Shown here piece after piece: positions 33,101 to 41,690 of a DNA stretch of 57,829 bases. The notes beneath the pieces were generated by a model. That model saw only the letters and a program-made list of their open reading frames with translations. It was not told the origin of the DNA and searched no databases. Each line of letters opens with the position of its first letter. Position 1 is the stretch's first letter. This DNA comes from Acidimicrobiaceae bacterium (GTDB lineage Bacteria > Actinomycetota > Acidimicrobiia > Acidimicrobiales > RAAP-2), in NCBI GenBank assembly GCA_003161255.1, contig PMOQ01000015.1, positions 78,600 through 136,428 of the forward strand, read 5' to 3'. Made by a program: the position numbers and the translations under genes.

Positions 33101-33504
33101 ACCTAATAGTGTCCGCAGGTCCCTAGAAAGTTCGAAAATCGGTCAGCTTCCACCGCCTGGAGCAAGAAATATTCCGACGAGATGTTTTTGGACATTGCAG
33201 CCAAGGACTGCCACGAGGTGATGGGGTATGCGCCCCAGACCGAACATATTCGGCAAAGCACCTGTGAGCGTCCCATAACACGCAGCAATTTCGTTCCACA
33301 GGCTCGCCCGGAAGTGTTGTTCGGGGCGAGGTAACTATCGCGAGCACGGACGTGGTCAGACCACCAGACCCCGCTGAAATCCGAAGCCGGATTACCAACC
33401 GGCGACGTGGGCGCCCAGCTCTGAGGCACTCTCGCTGTTGAGCTACACCAAGCTGCCGGGAAAGTGAGCCAATGCCGCATCCCGGTCCCCGGCCCCGGCG
33501 GTTC
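33101..33504. other. Gene-free stretch with a tRNA-like relic
   Basis: About 400 bases with no convincing gene; open frames here lack coding character. Composition is mixed and lower in GC than the flanks. A tRNA-like relic lies at 33384-33460. Confidence 0.45.
33384..33460 (-). other. Degenerate tRNA-like sequence
   Basis: On the minus strand GGTGTAGCTCAACAGCGAGAG resembles a tRNA D-arm (TAGCTC ... GAGT pairing) and, about 40 nt later, GCCGG-TTGGTAAT-CCGGC resembles a T-arm (GCCGGTTCGAATCCGGC) with CG replaced by GGT. The acceptor ends do not pair and the anticodon stem is poor, so this is a relic and not a working tRNA. It marks the right edge of the accessory block. Confidence 0.35.
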
Positions 33505-33510
33505 TACGAT
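33505..33510 (+). promoter_or_regulatory. -10 element upstream of the PHP gene
   Basis: TACGAT ends 6 nt before GTG 33517. That GTG opens an 8-codon frame ending with TGA at 33541-33543, 14 nt before the GTG of the PHP gene. Transcription probably starts at or near 33517. Confidence 0.45.
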
Positions 33511-33516
33511 GCATCC

Positions 33517-33543
33517 GTGAGCTCGTCGGTCGAAGAGACCTGA
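33517..33543 (+). CDS. Possible 8-codon leaderless leader peptide
   Basis: GTG 33517 follows TACGAT by 6 nt and encodes only MSSSVEET before TGA. It lies just before the PHP phosphatase gene, which has no clear Shine-Dalgarno sequence. Ribosomes loading on the 5' end might translate this and reinitiate at GTG 33558. It contains no run of one amino acid that would suggest attenuation. Only the spacing supports it. Confidence 0.3.
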   Translation: MSSSVEET

Positions 33544-33557
33544 TCGAGCCGGACGCC

Positions 33558-34448
33558 GTGCTCGATTACCACCTCCATCTCTGGTCCCACGATCAGGCCG
33601 ACGTCTCGCTCCGGCTCGAGCAGATCGCCGACTACTGCGACCGGGCCAATGCGGCCGGGGTCGTCGAGATCGCCCTCACCGAGCACTTCTTCCGCTTCGT
33701 GCAGTCCGAGCCGATCGTCGCGGGGCTCTTCGACGACGCCGACCCGGCGCTGCGGGCGTCGATGCGCGGGTACTGGGACCACCACGCGCGCAACGACCTC
33801 GACGTGTACGTGGAGACGGCGGTCGCGGCGAAGGAGGCCGGGCTGCCCGTCGTCGTCGGGCTCGAGGTCGACTTCTATCGGGACCGGATGGACGCGGTCG
33901 GCCGGCTGTTGGACGGCTACCCGTTCGACGTCCTGTTGGGCTCCGTGCACTGGATCGACGCGTGGCGGTTCGACGACTTCGACCCCTTGAGCGTGGGGGA
34001 GTGGTCGACGCGGCAGGTCGACGCGTGCTGGGACGCCTATGCCGACGCGATCGACGAGCTTGCCGCGAGCGGCGCGTGCGACGTGCTCGCCCATCCCGAC
34101 CTGATCAAGGTGGCCGGGCACGCGCCGGAGCGGCCCGAGGAGTGGTGGGACCGGCTCGCCGAGGCCGCCGCGTCGAGCGGGATGGCCGCCGAGATCTCCT
34201 CTGCCGGGTGGGTGAAACCGTGCAACGAGCAGTACCCGGCCCGGGGGCTCCTCGACCGCCTGGTCGCGCGCGGCGTCGGGCTGACCACTGCGTCGGATGC
34301 CCACAACCTCGACCGGGTGGCCGACCGCGCCGACGACCTGCGCGCGCTGTTGTCGTCGGCCGGCGTCGATGAGCTGGTCGGCTTCGATTCCCGCAAGCCC
34401 CGCGTGGTGCCGGTCGGTCCGGCCCCTGCGCCCATGGAAGGGCGCTAG
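33558..34448 (+). CDS. PHP-domain phosphatase, histidinol-phosphatase-like
   Basis: A 296-residue PHP-domain metal-dependent phosphoesterase. VLDYHLHLWSHDQ carries the first H-x-H pair, IALTEHFFRF the next histidine, VVVGLEVDFYRD the glutamate, LLGSVHWIDAW and DVLAHPDLIKVAG further ligands, and TTASDAHNLDRVAD the final D-x-H. Such proteins hydrolyse histidinol phosphate (HisK type) or related phosphoesters. No his gene is nearby, so the substrate is uncertain. The histidine kinase gene begins 2 nt after its stop, suggesting one transcript. Confidence 0.83.
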   Translation: MLDYHLHLWSHDQADVSLRLEQIADYCDRANAAGVVEIALTEHFFRFVQSEPIVAGLFDDADPALRASMRGYWDHHARNDLDVYVETAVAAKEAGLPVVVGLEVDFYRDRMDAVGRLLDGYPFDVLLGSVHWIDAWRFDDFDPLSVGEWSTRQVDACWDAYADAIDELAASGACDVLAHPDLIKVAGHAPERPEEWWDRLAEAAASSGMAAEISSAGWVKPCNEQYPARGLLDRLVARGVGLTTASDAHNLDRVADRADDLRALLSSAGVDELVGFDSRKPRVVPVGPAPAPMEGR

Positions 34449-34450
34449 CC

Positions 34451-35983
34451 GTGGCCACCCCGGCGGAGTTGGCCCAGCTCCACGCGGTGCTCGAACCCGA
34501 CGAGCTCCTGCACCTCCAGCGACTGCTCGGCTCGTGGTCGCTCCTGGCCGACCTGTCCTTCTCCGACCTGGTGCTCGTGGTCCCGGTGTCGGGGCTCGAG
34601 GGCGGGCCCGGGGGGTTCCAGATGGTCGTGCTCGGCCAGATCCGGCCGAACAACCGCCCGACCCGGCTCAATCAGGACCTGGTCGGCCAGTCACCCTCGG
34701 AGGACGACTGGTCGATCGTCTCGCAGGCGTTGCGCCGGGGCGAGCTCGTGCGCGGGGACATCGAGGGGATCTCTCCGGCCGGCCCCATCGCCTCGGAGGC
34801 CATTCCGGTCCGGTTCGGGGAAAAGGTGATCGGCGTGCTCGTCCGGATCGGTCGCGAAGAGGTCCGGCCGGCGACGAGCAGCTACGAGCGCACCTACCTC
34901 GACGCGTTCGACCGGCTGGCCGCCATGGTCGCGGAGTCCGCGTTCCCGTTCCCGGAGGCCGACGTCGGGACCGAGGAGGCACCCCGTGTTGGCGACGGGG
35001 TGGTCGTCGTCGACGACGAGGGCCGCGTCGAGTTCGCGTCGCCGAACGCGATGAACGCGTTCCACCGGATGGGGGTGTACTCGCTGCCCGAGGGTCGCCG
35101 GTTCGTGGACCTGGGCGTCGAGGAGTCGGCCGTCGAGTGGGCCCTCACCACGGCCCGGCCGGTCGTCGAGGAGGTCGAGCGCCGACCCGACGTCATGGTG
35201 CTCGTGCACTGCATCCCCCTCGTGACCCACGGGTCGGTCACCGGCGCCGTGATCCTGCTCCGCGACGTCACCGACGTGCGACGCCTGGACCGGCTCCTGT
35301 TGTCCAAGGACGCCGCCATCCGCGAGGTCCACCACCGGGTCAAGAACAACCTCCAGACGATCTCCTCGCTCCTGCGCCTGCAGGCCCGGCGGGTGCCGGC
35401 GAAGGCGGGCCGAGAGGCGCTGCACGAGGCCGAGCGCCGTGTCCGGTCGATCGCGCTGGTGCACGAGATCCTGTCCCGGGACCCCGGCGACCAGGTCTCA
35501 TTCGACGAGATCGTCGTGTCCCTGGTGCAGATGGCCAACGACTCGGTGGTCGGCCCGTCCAAGGTCGAGATCGGGGTGGAGGGGGATCTCGGGGACCTGC
35601 CCGCCGACGTCGCCACGCCGCTCGCGGTGACCCTGGCCGAGCTGCTCCAAAACGCCGTCCAGCACGCGTTCGTGGTGGACCGGCGCCCGCTGCGGACCGG
35701 GCGACCGACTAAGCGCAAGACCGATGGCGTGAAGAACCAGGTGGGGAAGGTGGGCGTGATGCTGGCCCACGACTCCGATGGCCTGGCGATCGAGGTGCGC
35801 GACGACGGGATCGGGCTGCCCAAGGGATTCGACATCGAGCGCACCAACAGCCTCGGGCTGTCGATCGTGCGCGACCTCGTCGTCAGTCAGCTCGACGGGT
35901 CGATCGAGATGCGCAGGGTGCCCAAGGTGGACGGCGGCGGCACCCTGGTGCGGATCGAGGTGCCGACGGGCCCGCGCCGATAG
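34451..35983 (+). CDS. pdtaS: Sensor histidine kinase, PdtaS-like
   Basis: A 510-residue soluble kinase matching mycobacterial PdtaS (Rv3220c). It has an N-terminal GAF-like domain (about 10-160), a PAS-like domain (about 180-280), the HisKA_2 phosphoacceptor box IREVHHRVKNNLQTISSLLR (H294 or H295), and the ATPase domain with N-box LAELLQNAVQHAF and G-box VRDDGIGLPKGF. PdtaS phosphorylates the antiterminator PdtaR, which binds mRNA leaders through an ANTAR domain. No pdtaR lies in the window. It faces a whiB1-like gene, the same arrangement as in mycobacteria. Confidence 0.9.
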   Translation: MATPAELAQLHAVLEPDELLHLQRLLGSWSLLADLSFSDLVLVVPVSGLEGGPGGFQMVVLGQIRPNNRPTRLNQDLVGQSPSEDDWSIVSQALRRGELVRGDIEGISPAGPIASEAIPVRFGEKVIGVLVRIGREEVRPATSSYERTYLDAFDRLAAMVAESAFPFPEADVGTEEAPRVGDGVVVVDDEGRVEFASPNAMNAFHRMGVYSLPEGRRFVDLGVEESAVEWALTTARPVVEEVERRPDVMVLVHCIPLVTHGSVTGAVILLRDVTDVRRLDRLLLSKDAAIREVHHRVKNNLQTISSLLRLQARRVPAKAGREALHEAERRVRSIALVHEILSRDPGDQVSFDEIVVSLVQMANDSVVGPSKVEIGVEGDLGDLPADVATPLAVTLAELLQNAVQHAFVVDRRPLRTGRPTKRKTDGVKNQVGKVGVMLAHDSDGLAIEVRDDGIGLPKGFDIERTNSLGLSIVRDLVVSQLDGSIEMRRVPKVDGGGTLVRIEVPTGPRR

Positions 35984-35999
35984 GCGGTGGGGCGGTGGG

Positions 36000-36290
36000 T
36001 CAGCCGGCCCGGCGCCGGGCGGCCAACCACGCCTTGCGGAGCTTGCGCCGCTCCTCCTCGGAGGTGCCGCCCCAGACGCCCGACTCCTGGTTCGTCGCGA
36101 GGGCGAAGTCCAAGCAGGGCTCTTGCACGGTGCACGCGGTGCACACCCGTTTGGCCGCGTCGATCTGATCGACAGCCGGGCCCGTCGTCCCGATCGGGAA
36201 GAAGAGGTCCGGCACGGTGTCGCGGCATGCCGCGAACCGTCGCCAGTCCTCCGCGTCCCATTCAACGGTGCGGTTCCACATCAGCGCCAT
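36000..36290 (-). CDS. whiB1: WhiB-family Fe-S regulator, WhiB1-like
   Basis: A 96-residue WhiB protein with four cluster cysteines, C22, C50, C53 and C59 (VCTACTVQEPC), the beta-turn GVWGG (71-75) and a basic C-terminal helix RRKLRKAWLAARRRAG. The [4Fe-4S] cluster senses nitric oxide, and the protein binds the sigma-A C-terminus. FFPIG and the position next to pdtaS fit WhiB1, an essential repressor-type member in mycobacteria. The ATG at 36290 follows GGTGGAGG. A CRP-type palindrome lies 20 nt upstream. Confidence 0.9.
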   Translation of the reverse strand: MALMWNRTVEWDAEDWRRFAACRDTVPDLFFPIGTTGPAVDQIDAAKRVCTACTVQEPCLDFALATNQESGVWGGTSEEERRKLRKAWLAARRRAG

Positions 36291-36309
36291 GACCAGGTCC
36301 TCCACCCGT

Positions 36310-36327
36310 TTGTGATTCTTTTCACAA
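36310..36327. promoter_or_regulatory. CRP-type binding site upstream of whiB1
   Basis: TTGTGATTCTTTTCACAA is a perfect palindrome with 6-nt arms and contains TGTGA-N6-TCACA, the exact consensus of CRP/Cmr/GlxR regulators. It lies 20-37 nt before the whiB1 ATG. In M. tuberculosis whiB1 is also controlled by CRP (Rv3676). With the promoter at 36374-36402 the site would sit downstream of the start point, a repressing position; an unseen nearer promoter would change that. Confidence 0.7.
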
Positions 36328-36373
36328 GTCCCGGCGGCCTCAACGCCCGCGAGGGGGAATTGGAAGCAAGTGA

Positions 36374-36402
36374 AGGTTATCGGTGTGAACGAACGATGAC
36401 AA
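36374..36402 (-). promoter_or_regulatory. Candidate whiB1 promoter
   Basis: On the minus strand TTGTCA (36397-36402) and TAACCT (36374-36379) are 17 nt apart, a good -35/-10 pair. A CRP half-site (TCACA on the minus strand, 36384-36388) falls between the two boxes. Confidence 0.4.
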
Positions 36403-36487
36403 GAGGGTTTTCGCAACGTTGCGGGCGCCCGAACGACCAGCGTGCGCGGTGTGGTAGGCCGTGGCCAATGCGCGTCGGAAGGCCCCC

Positions 36488-37219
36488 ATGACCGCGGTCT
36501 TCGCCCACCGTGGCTGCACCGACGGCCACCCCGAGAACACCATCGAGGCCTTCCTCGAGGCCCACCGCCGGGGGGCCGACGGCGTGGAGTTCGACGTCCG
36601 GAGGAGCGCCGATGGCGCCCTCGTGATCCATCACGATGCCCTGGTCGAGGGGATCGGGTTGATCAACGAGACCGCGGTCGCCGACCTCCCGGTTCAGGTG
36701 CCGCTGTTCTCCGCGACGATCGAGGCCTGCGCTGGGATGCAGATGAACGTGGAGATCAAGAACAAGCCGGGCGACCCCGGGTATGACCCGACGGGGTCGC
36801 TCTCCCGGGAGGTCGCCGCCGAGCTGGTCGAGCACGGGCGGCTGGACGGCGTGATCGTCTCCTCGTTCGACACCCCGACGATCGAGGCCGTCCGGGCCGC
36901 CGAGCCGGCCCTGCAGGTCGGGTGGCTGCTGGAGGTGACGGCGAACCTGCCCGAGGCCACGGCGACCGCCCTCGATCGCCGCTACCAGGCCCTTCACCCC
37001 TTCTTCGTGGCCGTGAGCCGCGATTTCGTCTCGGCCTGCCACGCCGGTGGCCTGGCCGTGAACGTCTGGACCCCCAACGCCGACGCCCACATCGAGGCGA
37101 TGCTGGATGCCGGCGTGGACGCCCTGATCACCGATCGTCTGAGCGCCGCATTGGCCCTCGTGGCCCGCCGGGAGCAAGCAAACGGCCCGGAGGCGAATGG
37201 CGGCCCCCACTCTAGGTAA
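36488..37219 (+). CDS. Glycerophosphodiester phosphodiesterase
   Basis: A 243-residue GDPD-family TIM barrel that splits glycerophosphodiesters into glycerol 3-phosphate and an alcohol. It has the opening FAHRGCTDGHPENTIEAF with catalytic HRG, GVEFDVRRSADGALVIHHDA with the metal E-x-D and general-base histidine, NVEIKNKPGDPGY and the C-terminal NVWTPNADAHIEAMLDAGVD. It has no signal peptide, so it acts inside the cell. ATG 36488 follows CGGAAGG; a GTG at 36461 would add nine residues. Confidence 0.9.
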   Translation: MTAVFAHRGCTDGHPENTIEAFLEAHRRGADGVEFDVRRSADGALVIHHDALVEGIGLINETAVADLPVQVPLFSATIEACAGMQMNVEIKNKPGDPGYDPTGSLSREVAAELVEHGRLDGVIVSSFDTPTIEAVRAAEPALQVGWLLEVTANLPEATATALDRRYQALHPFFVAVSRDFVSACHAGGLAVNVWTPNADAHIEAMLDAGVDALITDRLSAALALVARREQANGPEANGGPHSR

Positions 37220-37235
37220 TGAACAATGAGCGATC

Positions 37236-38012
37236 ATGAACGTTGTCGTATGCGTAAAACAGATCCCTGACCCGGCGGCTCCGTCGGCCCTGGACCCGAC
37301 CACCCACAACCTCGACCGGACCGGCAAGCTGATCCTGGACGACTCCGATGCCTACGGGGTCGAGATGGGACTCCAGCTCGCGAGCGGCGAGGGGGACGAG
37401 GTGATCCTCGTGTCGATGGCCCCCGGCGGCGAGACGTCCGGCCTGCGCACGGCCCTGGCCATGGGCGCGGCGCGGGCCATCCTCATCAGTGACGACTCGC
37501 TGGCCGGCTCCGATGCCCTCGGCACGGCCAAGGTGCTTGCTGCGGCGATCAAGCGGGCCGAACCGGACCTCGTGCTCACGGCCACCGAGTCGACCGACGG
37601 CTACACCGGCACGATCCCGGCCCAGATCGCCGAGCTGTTGGGCCTCCCGTCCATCACCTTCGCGAAGAAGATCGCCATCGACGGGTCGACGGTTCGGGTC
37701 GAACGCCAGACCGAGGCCGGCTACGACGAGGTCGAGAGCCCGCTGCCGGCCGTCGTCAGTGTGACCGCCGGCGTCGTCGAGCCCCGCTACCCCTCCTTCA
37801 AGGGGATCATGGCGGCCAAGTCCAAGCCGGTCGACGTGGTGACGGTCGCCGACATTGGCCTCGAGGCCGGCCAGGTCGGCGCGACCGGGGCCCGCCAGGA
37901 GATCACCGACGTCTCGAAGGTCGAAGCCCGGGCCGGCGGCGAGATCGTCGTCGACGACGGCAACGGCGCCGCGCGCATCGTGACGTTCCTCGAAGAGCTG
38001 AAGGTCATCTGA
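37236..38012 (+). CDS. etfB: Electron transfer flavoprotein beta subunit
   Basis: A 258-residue subunit of the ETF dimer, which takes electrons from acyl-CoA dehydrogenases such as the one at 8.7 kb and passes them to ETF-quinone oxidoreductase. MNVVVCVKQIPDPAAPSAL is the usual start, ALAMGAARAILISDD and TESTDGYTGTIPAQIAELLG bind AMP and contact the partner, and GIMAAKSKPVDVV is the recognition-loop end. Its stop overlaps the etfA ATG (TGATG). The 16-nt gap to the upstream gene leaves room for no promoter other than within that gene. Confidence 0.94.
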   Translation: MNVVVCVKQIPDPAAPSALDPTTHNLDRTGKLILDDSDAYGVEMGLQLASGEGDEVILVSMAPGGETSGLRTALAMGAARAILISDDSLAGSDALGTAKVLAAAIKRAEPDLVLTATESTDGYTGTIPAQIAELLGLPSITFAKKIAIDGSTVRVERQTEAGYDEVESPLPAVVSVTAGVVEPRYPSFKGIMAAKSKPVDVVTVADIGLEAGQVGATGARQEITDVSKVEARAGGEIVVDDGNGAARIVTFLEELKVI

Positions 38013-38977
38013 TGCCGGTCGACACCGTCTGGGTTGTTGCCGAGATCACCGAATCCGGCCCGAGCTCGATCACCCAGGAGCTGCTCAGCAAGGCCCGCTC
38101 GATCGCGACCAACGTCGCCGCGATCGCCTGGGGCCCCGACACCGCCTCGCACGCCGCCGCGCTGGGCGAGTACGGCGCCACCAAGGTCTACGACGTCGGC
38201 GCCGTCGGCGAGACGCTCCCCGGGGTCCCGGTCGCTGGCGCGATCGCAGCATTGATCGAGGGCGGCGACACGCCCGACGCCCTCCTCGTCCCGGCGAGCT
38301 ACGACGGCCGCGACGTGGCCGGCCGCCTGTCGGCCAAGCTCGACCGGCCCGTCCTCACCAACGTTGTCGGGTTGAGCGAGAACGGCGGGCTGTCGAGCGA
38401 GCACACGCTGTTCGGTGGCACCGTGGCCGCGACGGCCCACTTCACCGGCGAGGGACCGCAGATCTTCGTGGTCCGGGCCAAGTCCTTCACCGCCGAGCCC
38501 GGCGGAGGCGGAGCGGCCGAGGTCGTGTCGGCGCCGGCGCCCGCCGCGGGTGCGACCGGGACGGCCAAGGTCACCGCGCGCCACGTCGAGGAGCGCACCG
38601 GCCCGAAGCTCGACGAGGCCGCCGTGATCGTCTCGGGCGGCCGCGGGCTCGGGTCCGCCGACAAGTACGAGATGATCGAGGAGCTGGCCAGGCTGCTGCA
38701 CGGTGCCGCGGGCGCCTCCCGCGCCATCGTCGACGCGGGTTGGGTGCCCTACGCCCGCCAGGTCGGGCAGACCGGCAAGACGGTCAAGCCGAACCTCTAC
38801 GTCGCCTGCGGGATCTCGGGGGCGACCCAGCACCTGGTCGGGATGAAGGGCTCCAAGAACATCGTCGCCATCAACAAGGACCAGGACGCCCCGATCTTCT
38901 CGGTCGCCGACCTCGGGATAGTCGGGAACGTCCACGACGTCCTCCCGGCCCTGATCGAGGCCCTGAAGAACCGATAG
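38012..38977 (+). CDS. etfA: Electron transfer flavoprotein alpha subunit
   Basis: A 321-residue subunit that binds the redox-active FAD in its C-terminal domain: [60 protein letters not shown] and [20 protein letters not shown]. The N-terminal domain is less conserved, with [20 protein letters not shown]. It is cotranslated with etfB through the TGATG overlap. A strong GC-rich stem-loop follows the stop. Confidence 0.95.
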   Translation: MPVDTVWVVAEITESGPSSITQELLSKARSIATNVAAIAWGPDTASHAAALGEYGATKVYDVGAVGETLPGVPVAGAIAALIEGGDTPDALLVPASYDGRDVAGRLSAKLDRPVLTNVVGLSENGGLSSEHTLFGGTVAATAHFTGEGPQIFVVRAKSFTAEPGGGGAAEVVSAPAPAAGATGTAKVTARHVEERTGPKLDEAAVIVSGGRGLGSADKYEMIEELARLLHGAAGASRAIVDAGWVPYARQVGQTGKTVKPNLYVACGISGATQHLVGMKGSKNIVAINKDQDAPIFSVADLGIVGNVHDVLPALIEALKNR

Positions 38978-38981
38978 GCCC

Positions 38982-39007
38982 CGGCCGGCCGCTGTCCCGG
39001 CCGGCCG
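38982..39007 (+). terminator. Stem-loop after etfBA
   Basis: CGGCCGGCCG occurs twice around CTGTCC and pairs as a perfect 10-bp stem 4 nt after the etfA stop. There is no T-run, as is common for terminators in this lineage. Termination is inferred from position and strength. Confidence 0.5.
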
Positions 39008-39113
39008 AACGGCGACCTGCACCGGTCGCGACGGGTGCGACGAAGGCGCCGGGTTCACGGCCTTCGGTCGAGGTTGGCCCTGTACGCTCGAACGAGCGCC
39101 GCCGGCGTGGCCC

Positions 39114-40544
39114 ATGCTCTTCCCGACCATCGACTTCGCCATCTTCTTTGCAGTCGCCTTCGTGGCGAGCTGGCTGTTCAATCCGTACCCCATCTTCTGG
39201 AAGCTGGCAATAATTGCGCTCAGCTACTTCTTCTACGGGTGGTGGGACTGGCGTTTCGTCTTCCTCCTGCTCGCGGCGACGGTGGTCTCGCACTTCGGCG
39301 CTCTTGGGGCGGCGCGCCGGGGCTCGTCACCCCGGGCGGCCAAGGCCTCCCTCGTCGCCTCGGTCATCGCGCTGCTGGGCATCCTCGGCTACTTCAAGTA
39401 CTACGGGTTCTTCGCCGTCAACGTCGACAACGTGCTGCACGGCATGGGCGCCGGCCGGATCTTCCCGCTCGTCCAGCCGACGCTGCCGGTCGCCATCTCC
39501 TTCTTCACGTTCATGGCGATCAGCTACGTCGTCGACGTGTACCGCGGTCGCATCGATACCGCACGCCCGGTCGACCTGGCCGTGTATCTCTGCTTCTTCC
39601 CCCACCTGATCGCCGGACCCATCGTCCGGGGCGAGGAGCTCCTGCCGCAGATACGGCGCCGCCGCGACCCGGCCGAGGTGGACTTCTCCCGGGCGGTCTG
39701 GATGATCATGGCCGGCCTCTTCAAGAAGGTCGTCATCTCGTCGTACGTTTCGACCGCCATCGTGCAGCCGGTGTTCTCGGCGCCGGGCGCGCACTCGGCC
39801 CCCGAGGTCATCTTCGCCGCCTGGGGCTACGCGGTGCAGATCTACTGCGACTTCAGCGGCTACACCGACATCGCGATCGGGCTCGCCCTCCTGCTCGGCG
39901 TGAGGTTCCCGGTGAACTTCGACGCCCCCTACACGGCCCGGAACCTGCAGGACTTCTGGCGGCGCTGGCACATCACCCTGTCGCGGTGGTTGCGCGACTA
40001 CCTCTACATCCCGCTCGGCGGCAACCGGGGGTCCGACCTCCTGGTGGTCCGCAACATCATGTTGACGATGGTGCTCGGCGGGCTCTGGCACGGCGCCAAC
40101 TGGACGTTCGTCATCTGGGGTGCGCTGCACGGGACCGGGCAGGCCGTTGGGCACCTCCGTCGCAAGTCCCGCGTCTCGCGGGGTCTGCCGGCCCTGGCCG
40201 AGGGGGCGCTGCGGTCAACCTGGCAGCGCTTCTGGACGTTCCAGTTCGTGTGCCTCGGGTGGGTCTTCTTCAATGCGTCGTCGTTCTCCAACGCCACCGC
40301 GATGCTCGGCCGCCTGTTCACCGGCTGGGGAAACGCGTCCCCGCTCATCACGCCGCTCCTCATCATCACCATCATCGGCGTGATCGAGGTCCAGTTCGTC
40401 CCGGCCAACATGTTCGAGCACGCGCAGCGGTTCTTCTCCGAGCAGCGGGCGTTCGTCCAGGCGGGCCTGCTCGGGGTCGTCCTCCTCGCCATCACCACCC
40501 TCGGCCCGACCGGCGTGGCCCCGTTCATCTACTACCGCTTCTGA
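39114..40544 (+). CDS. MBOAT-family O-acyltransferase, AlgI-like
   Basis: A 476-residue membrane protein with about ten transmembrane segments. The family hallmarks are FFPHLIAGPIVRGEELLPQI, QIYCDFSGYTDIAIGLALLL, NLQDFWRRWHITLSRWLRDY with LYIPLGGNR, and the catalytic histidine in GGLWHGANWTFVIWGALHG. AlgI/PatA-type enzymes move acetyl groups across the membrane to acetylate exopolysaccharide or peptidoglycan. The SGNH protein encoded 19 nt downstream is the probable partner. A TACGCT hexamer at 39083-39088 could be its -10 element. Confidence 0.92.
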   Translation: MLFPTIDFAIFFAVAFVASWLFNPYPIFWKLAIIALSYFFYGWWDWRFVFLLLAATVVSHFGALGAARRGSSPRAAKASLVASVIALLGILGYFKYYGFFAVNVDNVLHGMGAGRIFPLVQPTLPVAISFFTFMAISYVVDVYRGRIDTARPVDLAVYLCFFPHLIAGPIVRGEELLPQIRRRRDPAEVDFSRAVWMIMAGLFKKVVISSYVSTAIVQPVFSAPGAHSAPEVIFAAWGYAVQIYCDFSGYTDIAIGLALLLGVRFPVNFDAPYTARNLQDFWRRWHITLSRWLRDYLYIPLGGNRGSDLLVVRNIMLTMVLGGLWHGANWTFVIWGALHGTGQAVGHLRRKSRVSRGLPALAEGALRSTWQRFWTFQFVCLGWVFFNASSFSNATAMLGRLFTGWGNASPLITPLLIITIIGVIEVQFVPANMFEHAQRFFSEQRAFVQAGLLGVVLLAITTLGPTGVAPFIYYRF

Positions 40545-40563
40545 TGGGACATCGAACGGGCCG

Positions 40564-41685
40564 GTGCGGCCGATGACCTGGGAAGAGGGCTCCTACGAGG
40601 TGGAGCGGCGGCCCGGCCCCGTCGAGGGTGTCCGGCGTCTGTGGCGGCGCGTGGTCAACCCGGCCAAGCCGACCGTGGGTCCGAAGCAACCGCAGGGGCG
40701 CGAGCCGAAGCGGGCCGGTTGGACCAGGGTCCTCGGGGTGGGGTTGGCCGCCTTCGCCATCTGGACGGCCCTCGACGCGCCGACGCTGCAGCACAACGCC
40801 CAGGTCTCGCCGGTGGGCCTGCGCCGGACGGTCTCGCTCGACGTCCTCGGCCCGCTGGCCACGTTCAGCCGCGACCTGGGCCTGTCGCATGTGGTCTCGT
40901 TCTCCGACCACGTCATCGGGCGCAACGGCAACCGCCCCGGCAACGGGCTCGCCACGTTGCCCTTCATAACCACGCCGGCCACCAAACCTGGCACCAAGTC
41001 GACGGTGACCACGACCACGGTGCCGATGGTGACGCTTAACCGCGACCCGACGGTCAAGAACCCGCTGCGGGTGCTCGTGGTGGGCGACTCGCTCGGGATC
41101 GACCTCGGCGGGGTGCTGGTGAACGACCTCGTCGACACCGGGGTCGTCCAGGCCACCTTGGACGGCCAGGTGTCGACGGGGTTGACCAGGCCCGACTATT
41201 ACAACTGGCCCGACGAGCTGTCCGTCGACCTGCCCAAGTACACGCCACAGCTCATCGTCATCATGATGGGGGCCAACGACGCCCAGGACTTCCCGGGCCC
41301 GCCCGACGTCCCGTTCGGCACCGTGACGTGGGACGACACCTACGCGAGCCGGGTCATCGAGTTCATGGCCCAGGCGAAGAGCCGGGGTGCCCAGGTCATC
41401 TGGGTGGGGATGCCGCCGATGCAGAACCCCGGGCTCTCGGCGGCGATGTCCCGGATCGACGGGATCGTCCAGACCGAGGCCGCCCAGGAGGGGGTCGACT
41501 TCCTGTCCAGCTGGACCGTGCTGGGCACGCCGACCGGACAGTTCACCCCCTATCTCGTGGTGGGCGGCGACGAGGTCAACGTGCGCGAGCCCGACGGCAC
41601 GCACATCTCGCCCGGCGGGGCCCAGGTGCTCTCGGCGGTGGTGGAGGCGCACATCCGCGGCGACCTCCACATCGACGTTCCCTGA
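40564..41685 (+). CDS. Membrane-anchored SGNH hydrolase (DUF459-like), likely O-acetylation partner
   Basis: A 373-residue protein with a basic cytoplasmic N-terminus, one transmembrane helix at about 60-75 and an extracytoplasmic SGNH/GDSL domain. The catalytic set is complete: LVVGDSLGIDLGG (Ser), IMMGANDAQDF (Asn) and EPDGTHISPGGAQVL (Asp-His). A Thr-rich linker (STVTTTTVPMVT) precedes it. Next to an MBOAT acyltransferase it probably transfers or removes acetyl groups on a surface polysaccharide, like AlgJ/AlgX-type partners. The start is GTG 40564 or ATG 40573. Confidence 0.85.
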   Translation: MRPMTWEEGSYEVERRPGPVEGVRRLWRRVVNPAKPTVGPKQPQGREPKRAGWTRVLGVGLAAFAIWTALDAPTLQHNAQVSPVGLRRTVSLDVLGPLATFSRDLGLSHVVSFSDHVIGRNGNRPGNGLATLPFITTPATKPGTKSTVTTTTVPMVTLNRDPTVKNPLRVLVVGDSLGIDLGGVLVNDLVDTGVVQATLDGQVSTGLTRPDYYNWPDELSVDLPKYTPQLIVIMMGANDAQDFPGPPDVPFGTVTWDDTYASRVIEFMAQAKSRGAQVIWVGMPPMQNPGLSAAMSRIDGIVQTEAAQEGVDFLSSWTVLGTPTGQFTPYLVVGGDEVNVREPDGTHISPGGAQVLSAVVEAHIRGDLHIDVP

Positions 41686-41690
41686 GCGGT

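Noticed and set aside
33103-33480. A 125-codon frame on the minus strand between the ECF sigma and PHP genes
   Set aside because: It contains the tRNA-like relic and reads as no known protein; it is treated as non-coding.
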